A stretch of 8,244 nt of DNA. Source: Massilia sp. Its GTDB lineage: Bacteria > Pseudomonadota > Gammaproteobacteria > Burkholderiales > Burkholderiaceae_D. The notes beneath the pieces were generated by a model. The model did no database searches and was not told the DNA's origin. It saw only the letters and a program-made list of their open reading frames with translations. Shown here piece after piece: positions 1 to 5,719 of this stretch. Location: NCBI GenBank assembly GCA_028291845.1, contig JAQGNM010000224.1, forward strand, positions 1 to 8,244. The letters are read 5' to 3'. Position numbers and translations under genes: made by a program. The first letter of the stretch is position 1. Each line of letters opens with the position of its first letter.

Positions 1-1702
1 CGATCAGGTTGCCTGAATCGGCTGCCGGCAGGAAACTCGATCCCACCCAGGTGGCGCCGATGCCGATGGCGGCGACGAAGCTGAGCAAGGCCAGGATGCG
101 CATGGTCAGGCGGTGGTGCAAGGCCCACTTCACCACGTTGCCGTAGCGGTCAGCCTGGTGGTCGAACCAATCGTTAAAGCGCGCCAGCACCTTGCCGATG
201 CCTTTCTTTGGCGCCGTATGGTGATCCGGCGGGTCGCCCCAGTAGGCCGACAGCATCGGATCGAGCGTAAACGAAATACCCAGCGAGACGATCACCGAGC
301 ACGCCACCGTCAGCGCGAACGGGCGGAACCATTCACCGGACACGCCCGGCATGAAAGCCACCGGGATGAACACGGCGATGATCGAAAAGGTGGTGGCCGC
401 CACCGCCAGGCCGATCTCGGCGGTGCCTTCCAGCGCCGCCTTGCGGCGGTCCGAACCCATCTGCATGTGCCGCACGATGTTTTCCCGCACCACGATGGCG
501 TCGTCGATCAGCACGCCGATCGCCAGCGATAAACCCAGCAAGGTCATGAAGTTCAAGGTAAAGCCGCACAGCCAGACGGCGATGAAAGCGGCGATCACCG
601 AAGTGGGCAAGGACATCGCGGTGATCAGGGTCGAACGCCAGGAATTGAGGAAGGCGTACACGACGAAGATGGTCAGCACGGCGCCCAGCACCAGCGACTC
701 GATGACGTTATTCAAACTGCGCTGCGACTCGTCGCCGCCGTCGCGGGTGATCTCGATGCGGGTACCGGCCGGCAGTTCCTTTTCGATGTCCTTGACCATC
801 TGCCGCACCTTGACGGCGATCGACACCGTCGAGGCGTCACGCGAACGGGCGATCTGGATGCCGACGTTGGATTTGCCGCTGCGGATCGACAGGCTGTCGA
901 TGTCGGCGAACCCATCGCGGATTTCCGCCACCTGGGCCAGGCGCACGATTTCCTCGCCGCGCCGTTTGACCACGATCTGCTGGAAATCCTCGGGCCGCTC
1001 GATGCGGCCGACCAGGCGGATGCTCTTCTCGTCGAGGTCGCCGCGTACCTTGCCCACCGGCGCATTGGTGTTCTGGTTGCGCAAGGCATTGGTGACGTCG
1101 CTGACCGATACATTGTATTCGCGCAGCTTTTCCGCGCGCAGCAGCACCGACAGTTCGCGTTTCAAGGCGCCGTTGACGGTGACGGTGGAGACGCCGTCGA
1201 TGCCCCTGAAGCGGTCGGCCAGCTGGTCTTCGGCCAGGCGCGAAATTTCGGAGTGGCTTTGCGAGCTGGACGACAGCGCCAAGGTCATGATCGGCTGGGC
1301 CGACGGGTCGAGGCGCCGCAGGATCGGCTCGCGCATTTCCACCGGCATCTTGTAGCGCACCGCGGCAATCGCATTGCGGACGTCGTCGGACGCTTCGATC
1401 AGGTTGCGGCTGAAATTAAATTCCATCCAGATCTGCGCGCTGCCTTCGCTGGCCGTCGAGCTGACCTTGGTGACGCCGGTGATGCTCTGCATCGATTTTT
1501 CGAGGCGGTTGATGATTTCCCGCTCCACCGTGTCGGGCGAAGCGCCCGGATACGGCACCGTCACCACGATCAGCGGAATGTCGACGTCGGGACTCTGGTT
1601 GACGCGCAGCTTTTTCAAGGCCAGCAGGCCCAGGCACATCATCGCCAGGATCAGCACGATCGTCGGGATCGGCCGTTTGATACTGAAGTCGGAGAGGAAC
1701 AT
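1..1702 (-). CDS. RND efflux transporter inner-membrane permease, N-terminal 567 residues (cut by window edge)
   Basis: This is the proton-driven inner-membrane pump of a tripartite RND efflux system (AcrB/HAE1-like), expelling compounds through a periplasmic adaptor. The reading frame is open from the ATG at 1702 to the window edge. Seen in the translation: an N-terminal MFLSDFSIKRP and first membrane helix (about residues 10-29), a long periplasmic porter domain (about 30-330), then a helix cluster (about 335-353, 360-380, 385-405, 433-453, 463-483) and a further helix near 533-553. The fourth helix carries GVLIDDAIVVREN with Asp400-Asp401, matching the proton-relay aspartate pair of AcrB (D407/D408). 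SFLPAADSG near 556-564 matches the start of the second periplasmic domain. Full-length family members are about 1,020-1,050 residues, so roughly half is missing. An AGGG (1711-1714) lies 8 nt before the start, inside the adaptor gene whose stop is 1 nt upstream, suggesting translational coupling. The substrate cannot be deduced. Confidence 0.96.
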   Translation of the reverse strand, partial: MFLSDFSIKRPIPTIVLILAMMCLGLLALKKLRVNQSPDVDIPLIVVTVPYPGASPDTVEREIINRLEKSMQSITGVTKVSSTASEGSAQIWMEFNFSRNLIEASDDVRNAIAAVRYKMPVEMREPILRRLDPSAQPIMTLALSSSSQSHSEISRLAEDQLADRFRGIDGVSTVTVNGALKRELSVLLRAEKLREYNVSVSDVTNALRNQNTNAPVGKVRGDLDEKSIRLVGRIERPEDFQQIVVKRRGEEIVRLAQVAEIRDGFADIDSLSIRSGKSNVGIQIARSRDASTVSIAVKVRQMVKDIEKELPAGTRIEITRDGGDESQRSLNNVIESLVLGAVLTIFVVYAFLNSWRSTLITAMSLPTSVIAAFIAVWLCGFTLNFMTLLGLSLAIGVLIDDAIVVRENIVRHMQMGSDRRKAALEGTAEIGLAVAATTFSIIAVFIPVAFMPGVSGEWFRPFALTVACSVIVSLGISFTLDPMLSAYWGDPPDHHTAPKKGIGKVLARFNDWFDHQADRYGNVVKWALHHRLTMRILALLSFVAAIGIGATWVGSSFLPAADSGNLI

Positions 1703-1703
1703 A

Positions 1704-2879
1704 TTATTTACCCTGGCCGGCGGCGGCGGCCGGCGCGGCGCTCGCCGGAATCACTTTGGCTGCCGGCACGGCCGGGGTGGCTGCGGCCAGTTTCGGCGCC
1801 GCCAGCTCGATCTGCTGGCCATCCTTCAAGGTCGAGTTCGGCGTACGCAGGATCATGTCGCCGGCGGCCAGGCCGTTTTTCACCTCGTAGTTGCCGGTGC
1901 GCGGATCGCGCACGCCGACGTCCAGGTTGACCTTGTTGATGGTCTTGTCCTTCAGGCGCCATACATATAGCTTGTCACCGGCCTTCACCACCGACGCCTC
2001 CGGCAGCATCAGCGCCGACTTGACGTCCGAATCGATGCGCCCTTCGCCGTACAGCCCGGACACTTTGGGCTGCACATTGTTAACAAAGCCAACCAGCACC
2101 TCGACCTGGCGCGTCACATCGTTGGCGGAGGGATCGATGCGTTTGACGACGCCCTGGAACTCTTGCTCGGCATAGCCGTTGACGCGGAAACTGACCGGCT
2201 GGCCGACTTTTACGGCGGATATCTTGTCGGCCGACACGCGGCCCTCGAAACGCATGCTGGTCGGATCGATCACTTTAAGTAATTCCTTGCCGATGGCGGC
2301 GGTGTCGCCGGCCGACACTTTACGCTCGCTGACGACGCCGTCGAAGGGCGCGCGCACCAGGGTGCGCTGCAGTTGCTGGCGGGCCTGGACGGCGCGGGCG
2401 CGGGCACCGGCCAGTTCGCTCTGGGCCGTGTTGCGGCGCATTTCGGCGTCGTCGAGCGCCTGCATCGACGTCATGCCCGAGGCGCGCAGGGTTTTCAGGC
2501 GCTCCAACTGGCGCTCTGCCTGTTGCAGCGACTGGGCGGCAGCGGTCGACGACGCCTCGGACGAGCCGAGGCTGTCGCGGATCGAGGTTTCATCGAGCTT
2601 GACCAGGATGTCGCCCTTTTTGACCGGATCGCCATTTTCTTTCAACACTTGCAACACCACCGCCGACACCTCGGCGCGCAGGTCGGCTCTTCGCTCCGGC
2701 TGCACCGAACCGGTGATGACCGGACCGGAGACCAGGGAATTGCTCGATACCCGGATGATGTCTTCCGGCGCAATCTGCAAGGTGACCGGCTTGGCATCGG
2801 CCTTGGATTCTTTGCCGCCTTTGCCGCAAGCGGCCAAAGCGGTGGCCATGGCAAGGACGAGCAGGGTGTGTCGCAGCAT
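1704..2879 (-). CDS. RND efflux periplasmic adaptor subunit (membrane fusion protein), lipoprotein
   Basis: A 391-residue adaptor that would link the adjacent RND pump to an outer-membrane channel. The N-terminus MLRHTLLVLAMATALAAC is a lipoprotein signal peptide with lipobox LAAC, so Cys18 should be lipidated and anchor the protein in the periplasm. Next come a first lipoyl half (around RAEVSAVVLQVLKENGDPVKKGD), an Ala/Gln/Arg-rich alpha-hairpin, the second lipoyl half (LVRAPFDGVVSERKVSAGDT) and beta-barrel and membrane-proximal domains. It ends in a low-complexity Ala/Pro tail of about 30 residues. An in-frame ATG 33 bases upstream (2912) would put 11 extra residues before the signal peptide and has no ribosome site; the ATG at 2879 has GGAG 7 nt upstream, so I chose it. 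The stop is 1 nt from the pump start, so the two genes form one operon. The family assignment is firm, the substrate unknown. Confidence 0.95.
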   Translation of the reverse strand: MLRHTLLVLAMATALAACGKGGKESKADAKPVTLQIAPEDIIRVSSNSLVSGPVITGSVQPERRADLRAEVSAVVLQVLKENGDPVKKGDILVKLDETSIRDSLGSSEASSTAAAQSLQQAERQLERLKTLRASGMTSMQALDDAEMRRNTAQSELAGARARAVQARQQLQRTLVRAPFDGVVSERKVSAGDTAAIGKELLKVIDPTSMRFEGRVSADKISAVKVGQPVSFRVNGYAEQEFQGVVKRIDPSANDVTRQVEVLVGFVNNVQPKVSGLYGEGRIDSDVKSALMLPEASVVKAGDKLYVWRLKDKTINKVNLDVGVRDPRTGNYEVKNGLAAGDMILRTPNSTLKDGQQIELAAPKLAAATPAVPAAKVIPASAAPAAAAGQGK

Positions 2880-2886
2880 TGAAAAT

Positions 2887-2890
2887 CTCC
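2887..2890 (-). promoter_or_regulatory. Shine-Dalgarno GGAG deciding the adaptor start
   Basis: On the minus strand GGAG lies 7 nt before the ATG at 2879. The alternative upstream ATG at 2912 has no purine-rich element in front of it. This site and the well-placed lipoprotein signal peptide both favour 2879 as the start. Confidence 0.7.
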
Positions 2891-2954
2891 GGGTGTATAA
2901 ATTTGGCAACATGAACGGTGTGGGCGCAAGCGACCGGCGTAACAGCAGCGTCGA

Positions 2955-2983
2955 AGTATCCGGTAGCCGACCCGGCCGGTCAA
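2955..2983 (-). promoter_or_regulatory. Candidate sigma70-type promoter of the RND efflux operon
   Basis: On the minus strand TTGACC (2983-2978, 5 of 6 matches to the -35 consensus) is followed by a 17-bp spacer and GATACT (2960-2955, 4 of 6 matches to the -10 consensus). A start near 2948 would give a 5' leader of about 70 nt before the adaptor ATG. The spacing is ideal and the position fits, but this is a consensus match only. Confidence 0.5.
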
Positions 2984-3016
2984 TCAGCGTGTTTCGGAAT
3001 GACGAAATGAGGGAAC

Positions 3017-3046
3017 GAAATGCATATGGAGCCGATGAAATGCATA
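3017..3046. repeat. Pair of identical 10-bp direct repeats, period 20 bp, upstream of the efflux promoter
   Basis: GAAATGCATA occurs at 3017-3026 and again at 3037-3046 (TATGCATTTC on the strand of the efflux operon). Each copy contains the palindrome ATGCAT. The period of exactly 20 bp, about two helical turns, puts both copies on the same DNA face, centred roughly 73 and 93 bp upstream of the predicted transcription start. A shorter related GAAATG lies at 3004-3009. This could be a binding site for an activator or response regulator; the regulator is not identifiable. Confidence 0.45.
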
Positions 3047-3098
3047 CGGCCTGATTGAAACGCTTGCAACATCCGCCGGCCGCGGCAGCGGCGCAGGG

Positions 3099-3533
3099 TT
3101 AAAAATGCCGCGAAACAGCATTAGAAACAGCATTAATCGCCAGCGCCACCAGCATGCCGGTAACGATGCCGCCCCCAATTTCCACCAGGGTGTGGCCCAT
3201 CCGCTCGCGCAGCGGCTTGACGCCCTCGCCGGCGCCGCCCAGGCGGTTGATGGCGGCGGCCTGGCGGCCGACGTGCTGGCGCAAACTGTTGGCGTCGATC
3301 ATCACAATGAAACACAAGGTCACGGCCACGCCGAAGGCCGGATGATCGATGCCCTCGCGCAGGGCGATCAGGGTGGCCATCGCGGTCACCACCGAGCTAT
3401 GGTTGCTCGGAAAGCCGCCATTCCCGACCAGGTCGAAGGCCAGGCGGCGCTGGCGCACGCTGGTAATGAGAAACTTGATGGGACCAACCACCAGCCAGGT
3501 GATGAAGGGGGTGACGAGATAAGAAATGTCCAT
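3099..3533 (-). CDS. Divergent PAP2 family membrane protein (DUF212, YuiD-like)
   Basis: A 144-residue membrane protein of the DUF212 family, distantly related to PAP2 acid phosphatases and vanadium haloperoxidases. Its enzymatic activity is not established. Family hallmarks seen: a hydrophobic N-terminus (MDISYLVTPFITWLVVGPIKF), a basic loop VRQRRL, the motif GGFPSNHSSVV (comparable to the PSGH-type PAP2 motif), the membrane segment VAVTLCFIVMIDANSLRQHVGRQA, and the C-terminal LRERMGHTLVEIGGGIVTGMLVALAI. The length is close to the usual ~140-150 residues, so it looks intact. A GTG four codons upstream (3545) is an alternative start; the ATG at 3533 begins the typical family N-terminus and has a weak GTGGA about 7 nt upstream. 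It is divergent from the TerC-family gene and has its own 5' region. About 115 bases separate its stop from the efflux promoter, so it is probably not part of that operon. Confidence 0.88.
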   Translation of the reverse strand: MDISYLVTPFITWLVVGPIKFLITSVRQRRLAFDLVGNGGFPSNHSSVVTAMATLIALREGIDHPAFGVAVTLCFIVMIDANSLRQHVGRQAAAINRLGGAGEGVKPLRERMGHTLVEIGGGIVTGMLVALAINAVSNAVSRHF

Positions 3534-3700
3534 CGAGAGTTCCACAAAAAATTACAGCGAAAGTACAGCGGTCAAGGGGCCGGGCGGAATTATCGCAGAA
3601 GGCGGCACCGCCGGCGACCTGCCGAGCCCCCATTCGGCACAGTTCGCGTTAAACTCCTTCCATTGTGGCGATTTAGCCAATAGTTGAGAAAGAGTCATGT

Positions 3701-4738
3701 ATGCAACATTTTAGAATTTCCATTATTGTCACCGTGGCGCTGATGGCGCTGGCCGGCTGGTGGGGTTACGCGCACGGCGGCGCCGCCGGCCTGCTGCAAG
3801 CCCTGTGGATCACCGCCGTGCTCGGCGTGCTCGAGGTCTCGCTGTCGTTCGACAATGCGGTGGTCAACGCCACCGTCCTGCGCAACTGGAACGCGTTCTG
3901 GCAAAAACTGTTCCTGACGGTCGGTATCCTGGTCGCCGTGTTCGGCATGCGGCTGCTGTTCCCGCTGGTGATCGTCGCCGTCGCCACCGGCCTCGGCCTG
4001 GTTGACGTCTGGCACATGGCAATTAACACGCCCGATGAATATGCCCGCAACCTCACCTCGCACCATGCTGAAGTGTCGGCCTTCGGCGGCGCCTTCCTGA
4101 TGCTGGTGTTCCTGAACTTCCTGTTCGACGAAGAAAAAGAGTTGCACTGGCTCGGCTGGCTGGAAGAAAAAGTCGGCCAGTACGGCACCGAAGGCCTGGC
4201 CATCCTGCTGACCATGGGCGCGGTGTTTTTCGGCATGACCCTGGTGCCGGAGGCGCGAAAACTGGCCGTGCTGACCGCCGGCGTGGTGGGCGTGCTGGTG
4301 TACGTCGGCGTCGATTGGATCAGCGGCTTGCTGGAAAGCGAAGAAACCAACGACCCGGCGGTCGGCAAACTGATTTCGCAAGGCAGCATCGGCGGCTTTC
4401 TCTACCTTGAAGTGCTGGACGCTTCGTTCAGCTTCGATGGCGTGATCGGCGCCTTTGCCATTACCAACGACGTCGTCATCATCATGCTGGGCCTGGCAAT
4501 CGGCGCCATGTTCGTGCGTTCGCTGACGGTGTACCTGGTGCACAAGGGCACGCTCGATGAATTCGTGTTCCTCGAGCACGGCGCCCACTACGCCATCGGC
4601 ATCCTGGCGCTGATCATGTTCGCCAGCATCGGCTACGAGATTCCGGAATGGTTTACCGGGCTGTCGGGAGTCGCCTTTATTGGCGTTTCCCTGTGGTCGT
4701 CGATTCGTTATCGCAAGAGCGCAGAGGCGCTGGTCTAG
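3701..4738 (+). CDS. TerC-family integral membrane protein, DUF475 type
   Basis: A 345-residue polytopic membrane protein of the DUF475 branch of the TerC/LysE-like superfamily. TerC relatives are linked to tellurite resistance and metal (Mn2+) export, but the substrate of DUF475 proteins is not settled. Two related acidic half-motifs mark the internal duplication: LEVSLSFDNAVVNA (Glu45, Asp51, Asn52) and YLEVLDASFSFDGVIGAF (Glu237, Asp240, Asp246). Other hallmarks are FGGAFLMLVFLNFLFDEEKELHWL (128-151), GLAIGAMFVRSLTVYLV (264-280) and FLEHGAHYAIG (290-300). I count roughly seven to nine membrane helices. The ATG at 3701 has GAGAAAGAG (3686-3694) 6 nt upstream. An out-of-frame ATG at 3697 overlaps it and encodes only five residues. 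Downstream it converges on the solute-binding protein gene with interlocked stop codons. The 5' region (3546-3700) shows no clear promoter and no recognisable yybP-ykoY manganese riboswitch core. Confidence 0.93.
   Translation: MQHFRISIIVTVALMALAGWWGYAHGGAAGLLQALWITAVLGVLEVSLSFDNAVVNATVLRNWNAFWQKLFLTVGILVAVFGMRLLFPLVIVAVATGLGLVDVWHMAINTPDEYARNLTSHHAEVSAFGGAFLMLVFLNFLFDEEKELHWLGWLEEKVGQYGTEGLAILLTMGAVFFGMTLVPEARKLAVLTAGVVGVLVYVGVDWISGLLESEETNDPAVGKLISQGSIGGFLYLEVLDASFSFDGVIGAFAITNDVVIIMLGLAIGAMFVRSLTVYLVHKGTLDEFVFLEHGAHYAIGILALIMFASIGYEIPEWFTGLSGVAFIGVSLWSSIRYRKSAEALV
4735..4738. other. Shared CTAG: interlocked stop codons of two convergent genes
   Basis: The palindrome CTAG supplies the plus-strand stop TAG (4736-4738) of the TerC-family gene and the minus-strand stop TAG (4737-4735) of the solute-binding protein gene. 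The coding regions therefore overlap tail-to-tail by 4 bp and no intergenic terminator is possible. Any terminator must lie inside the opposing gene. Confidence 0.95.
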
Positions 4739-5499
4739 TCGACCGACCTGTAGCGCGCTTCGATGGCGCCGATGGTGCCGTTGGCCATCAACTTCTCGAG
4801 CGCGCGGTCGAGTTCGCGCTGGCTCAGCTGCGAGCGCAACGACAGCGCGCAACGGGTGTGATGGGTGGCCACCACCAGCGGCGGGTGCAGCGGGACCTTG
4901 ACGGCACCCCGGCGCTGGCGGTAGTCGAACCAGTGTTGTAAGGCCGACACGTGATGCAGGCGGCCGGCGGCCAGCTTGGCCATATTCAGGTCGACGCTGG
5001 GCCCATCGGCGCGCACGAAGGCGGCGCCCAGCTCTCCTTCCAGATGCGGATAGCTGTAACCGAACACCGTGCCGATCGGCTGGCTGGCCAGGGCGCCGAC
5101 CACCGGCGGGCGCACCGCGCCACGGTCGGTGAGCACCACTTCGACCTGGGTCATGAAGGGCTGGCTCCAGGAAAACTGACCGGGCAGCCAGGCCGGCATG
5201 TAACCGCACAGCACATCGGCCTCGCCGCTCTCCAGGGCCAAGGTGATGCGTTTGCGCGGCAGCGCCAGAAAGCGCACCTTCCTGCCCAGTGCCGCGCCCA
5301 GCGCGTCGCCGACATCCTTGTGGACGCCATCGACCAGGCGATGATGCTCGAAGCGCGACATCGGCATGTCTGTTGCGGTATCGACCAACACCACCAGTTC
5401 CGTGGACGCCGGCGCGGCCGGCACCGCCATCGCCGTGCCGGCCGCGAGGGACAGGGCTGCGGCGGCGGCAACAAGAGCGGCGGGAAAGTGAAATAGCAT
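4735..5499 (-). CDS. Secreted family 3 extracellular solute-binding protein (amino-acid-type)
   Basis: A 254-residue periplasmic protein of the SBP_bac_3 type, the family that feeds polar amino acids and similar ligands to ABC importers. A Sec signal peptide is visible (hydrophobic stretch to about residue 22, AMA cleavage near 25). The mature part opens with a first beta strand TELVVLVDTATDMP. Next comes a helix-strand unit with VHKDVGDALGAALGRKVRFLALP and the family-typical LALESGEADVLCGYMP (about 88-103). The lobe crossover follows around FSWSQPFMTQVEVVLTDRG, and the protein ends with a LEKLMANGTIGAIEARY helix. Length is normal. No ABC permease or ATPase lies beside it, so it may be an orphan receptor. 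Before the ATG at 5499 I see no Shine-Dalgarno, only a pyrimidine-rich leader with a tandem repeat. No other in-frame start precedes the next upstream stop. The ligand cannot be assigned. Confidence 0.85.
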   Translation of the reverse strand: MLFHFPAALVAAAAALSLAAGTAMAVPAAPASTELVVLVDTATDMPMSRFEHHRLVDGVHKDVGDALGAALGRKVRFLALPRKRITLALESGEADVLCGYMPAWLPGQFSWSQPFMTQVEVVLTDRGAVRPPVVGALASQPIGTVFGYSYPHLEGELGAAFVRADGPSVDLNMAKLAAGRLHHVSALQHWFDYRQRRGAVKVPLHPPLVVATHHTRCALSLRSQLSQRELDRALEKLMANGTIGAIEARYRSVD

Positions 5500-5521
5500 G
5501 AACAGCGACAGTGGCAGAAAA

Positions 5522-5539
5522 CGAAAAAAGCGAAAAAAG
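5522..5539. repeat. Perfect 2 x 9-bp tandem repeat in the leader of the solute-binding protein gene
   Basis: CGAAAAAAG is repeated twice without a gap (5522-5530, 5531-5539). On the transcribed minus strand this reads as two copies of CTTTTTTCG, making a pyrimidine-rich tract 23-40 nt upstream of the start codon, which lacks a Shine-Dalgarno sequence. The tract could aid ribosome loading (S1-type U-rich contact) or could be slippage-prone sequence. Confidence 0.6.
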
Positions 5540-5630
5540 CGGATGGAATGCGTTTCGGCGGCAAACTAACACCGCGAACAAAACATAGTCTGCCAGAAAT
5601 GGTTAAACCTAACGGTAACCAATTGTAGAA

Positions 5631-5651
5631 CTTGTGTTATCGCAACACAAG
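5631..5651. terminator. Perfect 8-bp inverted repeat; possible terminator of the coiled-coil gene, or an operator
   Basis: CTTGTGTT (5631-5638) and AACACAAG (5644-5651) form a perfect 8-bp stem with a 5-nt loop. It lies about 68 nt downstream of the coiled-coil gene stop and 130 nt upstream of the solute-binding protein start. On the minus strand the stem is followed by TTCTACAATT, only a weak U-tract. The stem is AT-rich, unlike strong intrinsic terminators, so a regulator-binding site for the downstream gene is an equal alternative. Confidence 0.35.
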
Positions 5652-5719
5652 ACCGCAGCTTCAGGCGCGACCAAGCGACGCCGCCAGGGCGCTGCGCCAC
5701 ATGCTCCGGGTGCTGCTGC

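Noticed and set aside
351..1355. 334-codon plus-strand frame inside the RND pump
   Set aside because: The minus-strand frame encodes a continuous RND protein with the Asp-Asp motif; the plus-strand translation is Ser/Arg-rich and has no recognisable domain.
2179..3054. 291-codon plus-strand frame antisense to the adaptor
   Set aside because: It is antisense to the well-supported adaptor gene and runs through its promoter region; there is no domain and no ribosome site.
3074..3093. GC hairpin CGCCG...CGGCG as terminator of the DUF212 gene
   Set aside because: The stem is only 5 bp with a 10-nt loop and is not followed by a U-tract on the minus strand; similar short GC palindromes are common in this sequence.
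2984..3178. 64-codon minus-strand frame between the DUF212 gene and the efflux promoter
   Set aside because: It overlaps the DUF212 C-terminus in another frame, has Trp/Pro/His-rich noise composition, and ends at the promoter -35 element.
3549..3575. Promoter for the DUF212 gene (TTGACC at 3575-3570 with TAATTT at 3554-3549)
   Set aside because: The -35 is good, but the spacer is only 15 bp, the -10 matches 3 of 6, and the transcript would start almost at the start codon.
3546..3700. Possible yybP-ykoY manganese riboswitch before the TerC-family gene
   Set aside because: TerC-type genes can carry this riboswitch, but the conserved core sequence is not visible. Only generic GC hairpins are present (for example GGCGGCACCGCC at 3601-3612).
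3695..5581. 628-codon minus-strand open frame across the TerC-family gene and the solute-binding protein gene
   Set aside because: It is antisense to a clear DUF475 gene and out of frame with a clear signal-peptide-bearing binding protein. Its translation is Arg/Gly/His/Gln-rich without any domain, typical of high-GC shadow frames.
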